Shown in pieces: positions 1 through 8,587 of a DNA stretch of 64,000 bases. A program made the position numbers and the translations under genes. Within the stretch, counting starts at the first letter, position 1. The number at the start of each line of letters is the position of its first letter. The DNA lies in the NCBI GenBank assembly GCA_963925545.1, contig CAWUSA010000004.1:53154-117153 (forward strand). Direction: 5' to 3'. The notes beneath the pieces were generated by a model, which saw only the letters and a program-made list of their open reading frames with translations, was not told the origin of the DNA and did not search any database. Source of the stretch: TMED14 sp963925545 (lineage in GTDB: Bacteria; Bacteroidota; Bacteroidia; Flavobacteriales; Schleiferiaceae).

Positions 1-689
1 CCGGTCAAGTCTATGACATGCAAGCCATCACAAAAGCAGCCCATGCAAAGGGCATTCTGGTGGGCTTTGATCTGGCACATGGCATCGGTAACGCATCCCT
101 AAACCTGCATGAATGGGGTGTTGACTTTGCAGCATGGTGCTCTTACAAATACCTTAACTCTGGACCTGGCGGGGTTGCTGGAATATACGTACATGAAAGG
201 CATCACGGTGGCGAACGGCCTATTCTTGCTGGCTGGTGGGGGCATGACAAATCCACCCGATTCTCTATGCCAACAGACTTTACCCCCATCCAAGGAGCAG
301 AAGCTTGGCAAGTCAGCAATGCGCCTATCTTAAGTATGGCCGCACTGAAAGCCTCATTGTCACTTTTTGATGAGGTTGACCTCGATGAACTTCGCAAAAA
401 AAGTTTGGCACAAAGCCGATTATTGATGGACCTATTAACCGCTGTTTCAGAGGACTTGAATGAGCCTATCCATCTGATCACCCCCAGAGAGGATGCGCAG
501 CGTGCCGGCCAAGTCTCTGTCGCCTTCTTGAATCGTGACAAGGGTTTCTTTGACCAATTGCTAGCGAATGGCATCATCGCTGACTGGCGAGAGCCCGGCA
601 CCATCCGGTTTGCCGTTGCCCCCCTTTACACTTCCTACCGGGATCTAGCCCGCTTGGAGGCTACTCTCAGACAAGCCCTCGCCTCATGA
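1..689 (+). CDS. kynU: Kynureninase, C-terminal part (5' end outside window)
   Basis: PLP enzyme that cleaves kynurenine or 3-hydroxykynurenine to (hydroxy)anthranilate plus alanine, in tryptophan breakdown or de novo NAD synthesis. The frame is open from base 3 with no start, so the N-terminal half lies upstream. The visible part begins with the GQVYDM stretch, followed by DLAHGIGN (aspartate for the PLP ring) and WCSYKYLNSGPGG, whose lysine should form the Schiff base. The C-terminal small domain ends normally. The stop overlaps the next start as ATGA, so it is translationally coupled to kynurenine monooxygenase, the preceding pathway enzyme. That pairing makes the assignment secure. Confidence 0.95.
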   Translation, partial: GQVYDMQAITKAAHAKGILVGFDLAHGIGNASLNLHEWGVDFAAWCSYKYLNSGPGGVAGIYVHERHHGGERPILAGWWGHDKSTRFSMPTDFTPIQGAEAWQVSNAPILSMAALKASLSLFDEVDLDELRKKSLAQSRLLMDLLTAVSEDLNEPIHLITPREDAQRAGQVSVAFLNRDKGFFDQLLANGIIADWREPGTIRFAVAPLYTSYRDLARLEATLRQALAS

Positions 690-2038
690 AAAAAGCCAAC
701 ATCATTGGCGCCGGATTGGTCGGCAGCCTCTGGAGTCTTTACCTTCAGCAACGCGGCTACCACGTTGACATCTATGAGCGCCGACCCGACCCGCGAAAAG
801 CTGGTTACATCGGTGGACGATCCATCAATCTTTCCTTGAGTGACAGGGGATGGAAGGCCCTGAAAGGTGCTGGCATCCAACGAGAAGTTGAAGCCATGGC
901 CATTCCCATGAGGCGTCGGGTCATTCATGCAAAAAACGGCAGCCTATCCTTCCAGCCTTACGGGCAATCTGGCCAGGCCATTTACTCTGTATCCCGGGGT
1001 GGATTGAACCAGCTACTGATTAACAAAGCAGAAGCTTCAGGTCAAGTGAAGGTGCATTTTGATCACGCTTGCGACAGCATCAGCATGGATAGCGGAACCG
1101 CTACCCTATCTCATGAAGGGACAAAAATTCAATCGGAAGCTGATGTCCTTTTTGGGGCTGACGGAGCCTTTTCTCGCGTCAGAAAATCCTTGCATGACGC
1201 AGGGATAACCACTGAGCACAAAGTCTACCCCATCGACCATGGCTACAAAGAATTGAGCATCCCACCATCTGCTGATGGTAGCTATCAATTGGAAAAAGAA
1301 GCCCTACACATCTGGCCGCGTGGCGGCTTCATGCTGATTGCTTTGCCTAACCCCGACGCCACCTTCACCTGTACCCTGTTTTTAAGCCTTGAAGGCGAAA
1401 CCAGCTTTGCGGGCATTGAGGACCTGAAAACAGGTCGCGCCTTCATTCAATCGCATTTTCCCGATGCCTTTGACTTGATGCCTGACTTTGACGCCATGTG
1501 GACGGAAAACCCTGTATCCCCATTGACTATTGTCCGTTGCTTCCCCTGGACCAGCGCAGGGAAAGTTGCCTTGATGGGTGATGCGGCTCATGCCATCGTG
1601 CCTTTCTATGGCCAAGGGATGAATGCTGGCTTTGAATCTTGCACGGTGCTCAATGACTTGCTTGACTTGCATGACGATGACATAGCTGTGTCGCTAGCAG
1701 CCTTTGAAGCCACAAGGAAAGCAGATGCTGACGCCATCAGTGATTTGGCCTTGCGCAACTTCATTGAAATGCGAGACCTCACTGGGCAACCCAGTTTTCT
1801 GTTAAGAAAAAAAATAGAATCACGCTTGTCTCTAAGACACCCTGACAAGTGGTTACCTCTTTACAGTCAGGTCACCTTTTCGCACATCCCCTATGCAAAA
1901 TCCTTAGCTGATGGCGTGCTACAAGACCAGGTCATGGCGCCTTTCATGGCACGACCAGATATTGCAAGCACCTGGGATTCTGAAACGCTAGAGCAGGAGA
2001 TATTGGATGCCTGGGCAAAGGCTCAGGCTGCCCAATAA
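686..2038 (+). CDS. kmo: Kynurenine 3-monooxygenase
   Basis: FAD- and NADPH-dependent hydroxylase that converts L-kynurenine to 3-hydroxykynurenine. The 450-residue length matches the family. It opens with a Rossmann FAD motif (GAGLVG, then the acidic end of strand 2 in YERR). The GDAAHAIVPFYGQGMNAG block near residues 298-315 is characteristic of KMO and binds the FAD pyrophosphate. The C-terminal segment would hold the membrane-associated helix known from the family. The start is the ATG overlapping the kynU stop. Its product is the substrate of the upstream kynureninase, so the two genes form one metabolic unit. Confidence 0.95.
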   Translation: MKKANIIGAGLVGSLWSLYLQQRGYHVDIYERRPDPRKAGYIGGRSINLSLSDRGWKALKGAGIQREVEAMAIPMRRRVIHAKNGSLSFQPYGQSGQAIYSVSRGGLNQLLINKAEASGQVKVHFDHACDSISMDSGTATLSHEGTKIQSEADVLFGADGAFSRVRKSLHDAGITTEHKVYPIDHGYKELSIPPSADGSYQLEKEALHIWPRGGFMLIALPNPDATFTCTLFLSLEGETSFAGIEDLKTGRAFIQSHFPDAFDLMPDFDAMWTENPVSPLTIVRCFPWTSAGKVALMGDAAHAIVPFYGQGMNAGFESCTVLNDLLDLHDDDIAVSLAAFEATRKADADAISDLALRNFIEMRDLTGQPSFLLRKKIESRLSLRHPDKWLPLYSQVTFSHIPYAKSLADGVLQDQVMAPFMARPDIASTWDSETLEQEILDAWAKAQAAQ

Positions 2039-2053
2039 GGGCGAGGCTAAGCG

Positions 2054-2821
2054 TCAAGCCATGTCCCGGAAAGCCTGACGGACCTTCTTGAACAAATTGC
2101 TCCGGAACACATAGCTGACCACCGACTCATCATCGGTTGCCAGGATCTCCGCTGAGCTGCCTTCCCAGGCCTTCACGCCATTTTTGAGCAAGAGCACATT
2201 GTCGCCAATCTCCAACACAGAATTCATGTCATGGGTATTGATCACCGTGGTCATGTTGTATTCCAACGTGATGCTTTTGATCAGCTCATCGATGACAATG
2301 GCTGTCTCTGGATCCAAACCGGAGTTGGGTTCATCGCAGAATAGGTACTTGGGGTTCATCACGATAGCCCTTGCAATGGCCACGCGTTTTTGCATGCCGC
2401 CAGACAACTCTGATGGACTTTTATCGATAGCTTCTGCGGGAATGCGCACGCGATCCAAGCAGTAATCCACCCGCTCAGCCTTTGCCTTGTCATCCAAGTT
2501 TGAAAAGAAATCCAAAGGCATTTGCACATTCTCTCTGACACTCAAGCTGGTGAACAACGCAGAGGCTTGAAACACCACCCCCATGTTCTGACGCAAAAGC
2601 TTCAGTTCTTTCGCTGTCATGTCATGCAGACATTTGTCATCAAAGTAAATTTCACCTGAATCCTGGTGATGCAGACCAATGATAGATTTGAGAAGAACCG
2701 TTTTCCCCGACCCGCTAAGGCCAATGATGAGGTTGCATTTCCCGGGAACAAAGGAAGCGTCGATACCTTTGAGAACTTCTTCTCCACTGAAGGATTTAGT
2801 GATGCCTTGGATACGAATCAT
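2054..2821 (-). CDS. MlaF-like ABC transporter ATPase
   Basis: Cytoplasmic ATPase of an Mla/Mce-type lipid transporter, which moves phospholipids between the membranes of the envelope. The 255 residues show Walker A (GLSGSGKT, about residues 34-41), the signature LSGGMQKR, and Walker B YLFCDEPNSGLDP. It lies directly behind the MlaE-type permease, with start and stop sharing one base, so they are co-translated. The periplasmic MlaD (Mce) protein is not nearby, although it often follows in Bacteroidota, and is presumably elsewhere. Similar ATPases serve other lipid exporters; the permease partner is what makes Mla likely. Confidence 0.85.
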   Translation of the reverse strand: MIRIQGITKSFSGEEVLKGIDASFVPGKCNLIIGLSGSGKTVLLKSIIGLHHQDSGEIYFDDKCLHDMTAKELKLLRQNMGVVFQASALFTSLSVRENVQMPLDFFSNLDDKAKAERVDYCLDRVRIPAEAIDKSPSELSGGMQKRVAIARAIVMNPKYLFCDEPNSGLDPETAIVIDELIKSITLEYNMTTVINTHDMNSVLEIGDNVLLLKNGVKAWEGSSAEILATDDESVVSYVFRSNLFKKVRQAFRDMA

Positions 2822-3564
2822 CAGAACAAAATATCAGTAAGGATGTAGTTGAACAAGATAATGCTGAAGGACATGATGACCACACTTTGTGTGCTGGCCT
2901 TGCCTACTTCCACAGCACCACCTTTCACATGGTAGCCGAAAAAGGAAGAAATCGTTGCAATCAAAAAGGCGAAAAAGACAGTCTTTGTCATGGAGTATGT
3001 GATGTAAAAAGATCTAAAATCCATGAAGTAGCCACTGAGGAAAATCTCCGCATTCACCATATCCATTGTCAATGCAGCAATGTAACCGCCAATAATACCA
3101 AAAAACATACTGAAACTCAACAAAACCGGCATGAACAACAGGCAAGCAGCCAACTTAGGAAGCACCAAATAGGAAGCAGGATTGATGCCCATCACCTTCA
3201 AGGCATCCATTTGTTCAGTCACCCGCATGTTACCAAGGGTCGCTGTGATATTTGAGCCAATTTTTCCTGCGAGAATCAATCCCACAATGGTGGGCGCAAA
3301 CTCCAATACGATGCCTTCCCTCACAGCAATAGCGATGTATGAATCTGGAATGAACGGGTTGTCTAGATTCATGGCAGTTTGAATGGTTAGTACCGCTCCC
3401 ATGAACAGGGATATCACGCAAACCAAGAAAACCGATGACAAACCAAGGAGCTCCACTTCACGGAAAAAAGACTTTCTGTATTCGCTCCAGCGTTCCGGCC
3501 AGGTAAAGACTTCCTTCAAAAAAAGGATGTAAGCACCAACACCTTGCAACAATCGATAGATCAT
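2821..3564 (-). CDS. MlaE-like ABC transporter permease
   Basis: Inner-membrane permease of the MlaE/YrbE family, partner of the adjacent ATPase. It has 247 residues with about five to six hydrophobic segments. The conserved cytoplasmic loop reads TATLGNMRVTEQMDALKVMG followed by INPASYLVLPK, a diagnostic MlaE pattern in which the EQMDAL helix contacts the ATPase. It is the first gene of a two-gene minus-strand operon. A TAAATTCG element ends four bases before its ATG, and a plus-strand promoter for the purine genes lies in the same 27-base gap. Confidence 0.88.
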   Translation of the reverse strand: MIYRLLQGVGAYILFLKEVFTWPERWSEYRKSFFREVELLGLSSVFLVCVISLFMGAVLTIQTAMNLDNPFIPDSYIAIAVREGIVLEFAPTIVGLILAGKIGSNITATLGNMRVTEQMDALKVMGINPASYLVLPKLAACLLFMPVLLSFSMFFGIIGGYIAALTMDMVNAEIFLSGYFMDFRSFYITYSMTKTVFFAFLIATISSFFGYHVKGGAVEVGKASTQSVVIMSFSIILFNYILTDILF

Positions 3565-3568
3565 GCCC

Positions 3569-3576
3569 CGAATTTA
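3569..3576 (-). promoter_or_regulatory. Candidate -7 element for mlaE-like gene
   Basis: On the minus strand this reads TAAATTCG, one mismatch from TAnnTTTG, and ends four bases before the ATG at 3564. That would give a leaderless transcript. No convincing -33 element is visible. Confidence 0.4.
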
Positions 3577-3579
3577 AGG

Positions 3580-3587
3580 TAAATTTG
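3580..3587 (+). promoter_or_regulatory. -7 element for the small lipoprotein and purK
   Basis: TAAATTTG matches the Bacteroidota -7 consensus exactly and ends four bases before the GTG at 3592. Transcription is expected to start at or very near that codon. It overlaps the divergent promoter of the mlaE-like gene. Confidence 0.5.
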
Positions 3588-3591
3588 AGGC

Positions 3592-3723
3592 GTGAAACGA
3601 CGCATCTTCTCCCTCATTGCCTTGACGGCCCTTCTTTTTTCTGCAACTGCCTGTGGTGGCGCCAAGGATTGCGACTGCCCTTCCTTTGGCAGTACGCAAA
3701 TGGCTGAAAATCAAGTGGCTTAA
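3592..3723 (+). CDS. Small predicted lipoprotein, 43 residues
   Basis: A short open frame starting with GTG. The N-terminus is basic (MKRR), followed by a hydrophobic stretch and a lipobox ending at Cys21 (FSATAC), so a lipoprotein signal is clear. The predicted mature part is only 23 residues and contains CDCPSFG, a cysteine pair followed by proline. It stops two bases before the purK start codon and has a consensus -7 element just upstream, so it probably leads the purK transcript. I recall similar tiny lipoproteins in Bacteroidota but cannot name a function. The coding call rests on the signal peptide and the promoter. Confidence 0.6.
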   Translation: MKRRIFSLIALTALLFSATACGGAKDCDCPSFGSTQMAENQVA

Positions 3724-3725
3724 AC

Positions 3726-4898
3726 ATGGCCATATCACAGCCTGATCAATTCATCGCCCTGCTTGGAGGTGGTCAGCTTGGCAAAATGCTGCTAGCTGAA
3801 GCCCGTCGCATGGACCTTTCGGTCCACAGCATGGACCCAGATCACATGGCGCCATGTCGTCTTGGCTCACATCGGTTTGTGCAAGGTGACTTCACAGACT
3901 ACCAACAAGTCATGGATTTTTCACAAGGTGCAACAGCCGTTGTTATTGAGATTGAATCCGTCAATGTCAAGGCTCTTGAAGACTTGGAAGCGCAAGGCAT
4001 TCCCACCTTCCCCTCAGCCAAGGCTCTTCGGCTTATTCAAAATAAAATCAAGCAAAAGACCTTTTACCGGGATCAAGGCATACCCACATCTGACTTTCAG
4101 GTGCATGCGAACCATGCATCATTGCAGTCTGCATTAGCAGAAGATCAATTGACAATGCCCTTTGTTTGGAAGTTGGCTGAAGGGGGCTATGATGGCTTTG
4201 GCGTGGCCATGATTAACAAGGCATCCGACATGGATGACCTACCTGACGCACCCTGTATCACCGAAGCAGCTGTTGACATTGACAAAGAAATTGCTGTCGT
4301 CATCGTGCGTGACCGCCACGGCAACACGGAAGCCTTCCCCCCGGTTGAAATGGCCTTCCATCCAACGGCTAACCAGGTTGAATTCGTTGTTTGCCCTGCC
4401 AGCCTGAGCGATCAAGCCAATCAGCAAGCCGTCCAATTGGCCAAACAATGCGCTGAAGCCTTTGATAGCCCAGGCTTATTGGCTGTAGAACTATTTCTAA
4501 CCAAGGGCGGCGATTGGCTTGTCAATGAAGTAGCGCCTCGACCGCACAACTCTGGGCATTTAACCATCGAGGCATGCCAGAGCTCCCAGTTTGAGCAATT
4601 GCTTCGTGTGGCATTTAACCTACCAATGGGCAGCTGTGCTTTGCAATCCGCTGCAGCCATGGCCAATCTCGTTGGTGCCGCGAATCACCAGGGCGATGTC
4701 ATGTACCAAGGCTTAGACCAAGCCCTGGTTGTGCCTGGATCTAGCATTCACATTTACGGCAAATCACAAACCCGACCTTTTCGAAAGATGGGCCATGTGA
4801 CAGCCACTGGCAAGGACCCTAAGCAAGCCATGCAACGGGCAGCAGCTGTCAGAGATGCTATATCGGTGGAAGCAAAACCTTCGAATTTACTGACATGA
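3726..4898 (+). CDS. purK: N5-carboxyaminoimidazole ribonucleotide synthase
   Basis: ATP-grasp enzyme that carboxylates AIR with bicarbonate to N5-CAIR in purine synthesis. It has 390 residues. The N-terminal Rossmann-like part carries ALLGGGQLGKMLLAEARR. The ATP-grasp core includes FVWKLAEGGYDGFGV (nucleotide-binding lysine and glycine-rich loop) and later VNEVAPRPHNSGHLTIEAC, the metal- and phosphate-binding block typical of PurK. The next gene is purE, which rearranges its product. The two-step PurK/PurE route is therefore complete here. Confidence 0.96.
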   Translation: MAISQPDQFIALLGGGQLGKMLLAEARRMDLSVHSMDPDHMAPCRLGSHRFVQGDFTDYQQVMDFSQGATAVVIEIESVNVKALEDLEAQGIPTFPSAKALRLIQNKIKQKTFYRDQGIPTSDFQVHANHASLQSALAEDQLTMPFVWKLAEGGYDGFGVAMINKASDMDDLPDAPCITEAAVDIDKEIAVVIVRDRHGNTEAFPPVEMAFHPTANQVEFVVCPASLSDQANQQAVQLAKQCAEAFDSPGLLAVELFLTKGGDWLVNEVAPRPHNSGHLTIEACQSSQFEQLLRVAFNLPMGSCALQSAAAMANLVGAANHQGDVMYQGLDQALVVPGSSIHIYGKSQTRPFRKMGHVTATGKDPKQAMQRAAAVRDAISVEAKPSNLLT

Positions 4899-4900
4899 CC

Positions 4901-4908
4901 TACCTTTG
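4901..4908 (+). promoter_or_regulatory. -7 element upstream of purE
   Basis: TACCTTTG is an exact TAnnTTTG match lying just after the purK stop. It ends 13 bases before the purE ATG, so purE may have its own transcript in addition to read-through from purK. Confidence 0.4.
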
Positions 4909-4921
4909 CACAAAGCACTGA

Positions 4922-5413
4922 ATGATGGTAGGACTTATTATGGGGAGCCAAAGCGATCTCCCAATCATGCAAGATGCAGCTGACATGCTGACAACCCTTT
5001 GCATTCCTTTTGAAATGACTGTTGTGTCTGCGCATCGCACACCCGATCGCATGCTTGACTATGCGAAAAGTGCCAGCCAACGCGGCCTGAAAGTGATTAT
5101 AGCTGGTGCTGGCGGTGCCGCACACCTGCCTGGCATGGTTGCCGCCTATACCCCACTTCCTGTGATTGGCGTACCCATCAAAAGCAGCAATTCCATCGAC
5201 GGATGGGATTCCATTTTATCCATCTTACAGATGCCTAAAGGGGTGCCTGTTGCAACTGTCGCGCTCAATGGTGGCGCAAATGCTGGCATCCTTGCTGCGC
5301 AAATCATCGGTGCCAGTGACGCAGAAGTCCAAGCGCGCATTGTAGATTACAAAGAAGGACTCAAAGGCTTGGTTGAAGACATGGCTAAGCATTTGGAGGA
5401 CGGCAACGCCTAG
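4922..5413 (+). CDS. purE: N5-carboxyaminoimidazole ribonucleotide mutase
   Basis: Class I PurE, which converts N5-CAIR to CAIR. At 163 residues it has family length. Motifs are GLIMGSQSDLPIMQDA (the GSxSD phosphate-binding loop), SAHRTPDRM with the catalytic histidine, and IAGAGGAAHLPGM. Two consecutive ATG codons could start it (4922 or 4925) and cannot be told apart. It follows purK on the same strand. Confidence 0.95.
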   Translation: MMVGLIMGSQSDLPIMQDAADMLTTLCIPFEMTVVSAHRTPDRMLDYAKSASQRGLKVIIAGAGGAAHLPGMVAAYTPLPVIGVPIKSSNSIDGWDSILSILQMPKGVPVATVALNGGANAGILAAQIIGASDAEVQARIVDYKEGLKGLVEDMAKHLEDGNA

Positions 5414-5440
5414 ACCTATCAAAACAGATTTGATGCCTGT

Positions 5441-6190
5441 TTAAAGCCCCTTGAGAAAGGTCACCAAGGATTCCTTTTTCCGATTGGCCACAGGTACTGT
5501 GCTTTCATCCTTTAACAAAAGGTAACCGCCATCAGCCGTAACATAACGGGTGACATAGGCCATGTTGACCAAATGCGATTTATGGATGCGCTTGAAGCCC
5601 ATAGGGGCAAGCAGGTTCTCATACTCTTTCAGGGTTTTCGAGGCAATGTACTTTTTGCCTCCCCACAAGTAAAACGTGGTGTAGTTGCTGGTGGATTCAC
5701 AATGCATGATCTCATTGATAGAGAGGATGTACAAACCATCTGAACTAGAAATCACCATTTTCTTGTTCTCTGATGCCAAGTTCGATTGCAGAACTGACAA
5801 GCTGCCTTGATTGCCCTCACTGTTGAGTTCAGCCTTTCGCACCGCTTTGACCAACTCTTCAGGGTCAACAGGTTTCAACAAGTAATCCAAGGCAGAGAAT
5901 TTGATGGCCCGCAAGGCATACGCCTCATGTGCTGTGACAAAAATCACGGACCCTTGCCACTGTGGCTCATCAACATTGATCCGATCAAGCAAGGCAAAAC
6001 CCACTTCGCCACCCAAGTGGATATCCAAAAACACGATGTCTGGCTGTACCTCAATCAAAAGATCCCATGCCTCATCCACGGTAGATGCCTCCCGTATGTC
6101 GGTGACTTCCAGACAGAATAGCTCAAGCTTAGCACGCAGAGCAGATCTGCTTTGCGCTTCATCATCCAGTATCAATGCGGTCAATCTCAT
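5441..6190 (-). CDS. LytTR-family response regulator
   Basis: Cytoplasmic DNA-binding response regulator. The receiver domain (about residues 1-120) contains LILDDEAQSR (acidic pocket), DIVFLDIHLGGEVGF with the phospho-acceptor aspartate, VIFVTAHEAYALRA, and LLKPVDPEEL with the conserved lysine. The LytTR domain (about 145-245) includes IMHCESTSNYTTFYL and FKRIHKSHLVNMAYV. The ATG at 6190 is preferred because MRLTALILDDE is the usual receiver N-terminus; an in-frame ATG at 6217 would overlap the kinase gene. It is co-transcribed behind its probable sensor kinase. Confidence 0.9.
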   Translation of the reverse strand: MRLTALILDDEAQSRSALRAKLELFCLEVTDIREASTVDEAWDLLIEVQPDIVFLDIHLGGEVGFALLDRINVDEPQWQGSVIFVTAHEAYALRAIKFSALDYLLKPVDPEELVKAVRKAELNSEGNQGSLSVLQSNLASENKKMVISSSDGLYILSINEIMHCESTSNYTTFYLWGGKKYIASKTLKEYENLLAPMGFKRIHKSHLVNMAYVTRYVTADGGYLLLKDESTVPVANRKKESLVTFLKGL

Positions 6191-6207
6191 GCTATTAATG
6201 TAGGTAC

Positions 6208-8532
6208 TTAATCCCATTCACGATGCAACGGCAACACAAGGGTCACCATCGTTCCTTCATCCAAATCTACAGTAGAGACGGTATGTGGCTTGCCTGTTTC
6301 CTGACTGAGGGCTGCCAATCGTCGTGCAAGGATGTCAGTTGCTGCCGATCGTTTCTCCCCTTCATCACCTGAAGCCAGCTTCATGGCTGCTTGGCGACCA
6401 ATGCCATTGTCCTCCACCGTGACAACCATGACATGCTGATCAGCGGGATCGATGCGGTAGGTTAATTTCACGTAGCAATCGGCATTGCCAGCCTGCATTT
6501 TTGGTCTGAGGCCATGCAAGATGGCGTTTTCAACCAAGGGCTGAAGCATCATGGGAGGAATGCGTGCATCCTCCATCAAACCTTCGTCCATTTCAACCAC
6601 CGATTGAAAACCATCCGAAAATCGCATTTGCTCTAAGGCAATGTAATGGCTGAGGGATGTTGACTCTCTGGTTAAGTCAACCCAGCCATGGTCTGCACTC
6701 TCCAAGGTGTAGCGCATCAATTTGGCAAATTTATTGAGGTAAGTGATGGCCACCTTGGGTTGGTTTTTCAACACAAAGGCAGAGATGCTTTCCAGGGCAT
6801 TGAAGGTGAAATGCGGGTTCATCTGCAGGCGCAATGCCATGCGTTCAAGTTGCATTTTTTCCTTGCCCCAATGGCGTTTTTCCCGCCGTCTTTGCATGGA
6901 AATCCACAGGATATAGCTCCCAACCATCAACAGCAGCAAGGCTGTTGGGCCCATAACCCACAGGTCCATCCACCAGGGTGGCAATACCATGATCTGATGA
7001 TGCAAATCCTTTGCCCCAGACGCCATGACATGGATGTCATGCGGACCTGCAGACAGACCAATCAAATTCAGCCGACGACCTCTGCCCATTTGCACCGTGT
7101 CACCGCCATCCATGACATAGGACATGGACAACATATCAGGCTGATTCAAGCCTTTCAGGCCAATTCTTAGCCACAAATCCTGGCCAAAGCTGGGCTTCAA
7201 TACACTTTGCTCAAACAACACCACAGCTGGCTTGAGGGAGTTAGCAATGCGCCGTTTACTTGTCTGACTGTACCAACCAAGCCTGTCATAGGATAGCAGG
7301 GCACCCAAATCCAATGCTTGGCCATCAAGGGCCTTCCCTTTGGCTGTTTGCCACTGGCCTTTGAGCCATTGTGATTGGCCAAATTCCCCGACAGCTACCA
7401 CGGGTTCCCCTTGGCCCTTGATCAATTGCTTAATGACACCCGGACCAGGTGATGGCAAGGCACTCAGGCGTTGCAAACCGGCTGAAAACAAGCCTTGGTT
7501 AGTGACCAACCAGACTGAGTCTGATCGCAGTGGAAGCATGTGTTGAATGTGCCCGATGTGCACATATTGGCTGCGCAAATCGTACCAGGTTGACACATCA
7601 TGAATCCGCAGCATGTCGCCCTCATTACCCACAGCCATGAACAATCCCCCCGCACCAGTTGTGATAGCAGCTTGCACAGATTCAATGGTCGCGCCGCCAA
7701 TGCCATGCATTCTGACACCTTCACCATCTTCCCTGATATGCCAGAGACCGCTTTCCCCATAAAGCCACAGTCGATCGCCATTGGCTGTTGGTATGCCTCG
7801 GTGGTAGCCCTTGATGGCGGGCTGCAACAAGCGCCAACCTCCGTCAACCAATTGCTCCAACCCGTTGTCCGTGATAGCCAACCAACTCTCGCCCAAAGGC
7901 ATGGACGCTGAGACCATGCCATCACGCAGGGCCATCCACTGTCCAGCCACATTGCGCATCCAAAGTCCTTCCGCTGAAGATAGCATCAAAGCACCATGAG
8001 CCATGGTGAGCTGGTAGGCTTGATTCATGCCTTCGATGGGTTCTTCCTGCCACGTTGTGCCAAGAATTTGCCTTCTGTACACCCCTTGAGGGCTCAAAGC
8101 AAAGACCTCACCCATGCCGCTGTTGACAATGTCAATACAAGGACCAAAAGTCCATGAACTGTCGTTGAGAAAGGCTGAGCCTTCCCTTGTTATTATGCCT
8201 TGATCTGAGCCAATCCACACATCCCCATTAGGAAATACCTCAATGCAGGCATCATAACGTGGAACCGTTTGATCTGCCCAATCCATCCGGGTCATTTGTT
8301 GGCCATCATGGCGATAAATACCCTGACTGGCAGTGCTCATCCACACGCGACCCATGTCATCCAGGGCCATGTCCGTCACTTGCAACCCTTGACCACTGAC
8401 AGAGGTTGGCAAGGATTCTGCCCGAAGTCCAAATGTGATGGCCTGACCTGACAAATCAGGCAGACTCATCAGGGTGAGCAAGGCAATGGCAGGTAACATG
8501 GCTGATCGCATAGGGGATGCAAGGTCGGACAT
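6208..8532 (-). CDS. LytS-type sensor histidine kinase with periplasmic beta-propeller
   Basis: Membrane sensor kinase of 774 residues. After a signal-like N-terminus comes a long periplasmic part of repeated blade-like segments (for example MALDDMGRVWMSTASQGIY and VFPNGDVWIGSDQGI), typical of regulator propellers. A Y_Y_Y-like sandwich follows, ending in PPWWMDLW, then one membrane helix near residues 535-555. The His_kinase domain holds LQMNPHFTFNALESI with the phospho-acceptor histidine. The ATPase part has PPMMLQPLVENAILHGL and VEDNGIG. The ligand is unknown. The partner is the LytTR regulator 17 bases downstream. An alternative ATG is at 8511. Confidence 0.9.
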   Translation of the reverse strand: MSDLASPMRSAMLPAIALLTLMSLPDLSGQAITFGLRAESLPTSVSGQGLQVTDMALDDMGRVWMSTASQGIYRHDGQQMTRMDWADQTVPRYDACIEVFPNGDVWIGSDQGIITREGSAFLNDSSWTFGPCIDIVNSGMGEVFALSPQGVYRRQILGTTWQEEPIEGMNQAYQLTMAHGALMLSSAEGLWMRNVAGQWMALRDGMVSASMPLGESWLAITDNGLEQLVDGGWRLLQPAIKGYHRGIPTANGDRLWLYGESGLWHIREDGEGVRMHGIGGATIESVQAAITTGAGGLFMAVGNEGDMLRIHDVSTWYDLRSQYVHIGHIQHMLPLRSDSVWLVTNQGLFSAGLQRLSALPSPGPGVIKQLIKGQGEPVVAVGEFGQSQWLKGQWQTAKGKALDGQALDLGALLSYDRLGWYSQTSKRRIANSLKPAVVLFEQSVLKPSFGQDLWLRIGLKGLNQPDMLSMSYVMDGGDTVQMGRGRRLNLIGLSAGPHDIHVMASGAKDLHHQIMVLPPWWMDLWVMGPTALLLLMVGSYILWISMQRRREKRHWGKEKMQLERMALRLQMNPHFTFNALESISAFVLKNQPKVAITYLNKFAKLMRYTLESADHGWVDLTRESTSLSHYIALEQMRFSDGFQSVVEMDEGLMEDARIPPMMLQPLVENAILHGLRPKMQAGNADCYVKLTYRIDPADQHVMVVTVEDNGIGRQAAMKLASGDEGEKRSAATDILARRLAALSQETGKPHTVSTVDLDEGTMVTLVLPLHREWD

Positions 8533-8587
8533 TTCGTGGCAAGCTCAGCGCATCATAAATGATTCCTGACAGCTGTGAATCTCTGCA

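Noticed and set aside
5422..5442. AAACAG/CTGTTT hairpin between purE and the LytTR gene as a terminator
   Set aside because: Six A/T-rich pairs with a nine-base loop and no T-run; too weak.
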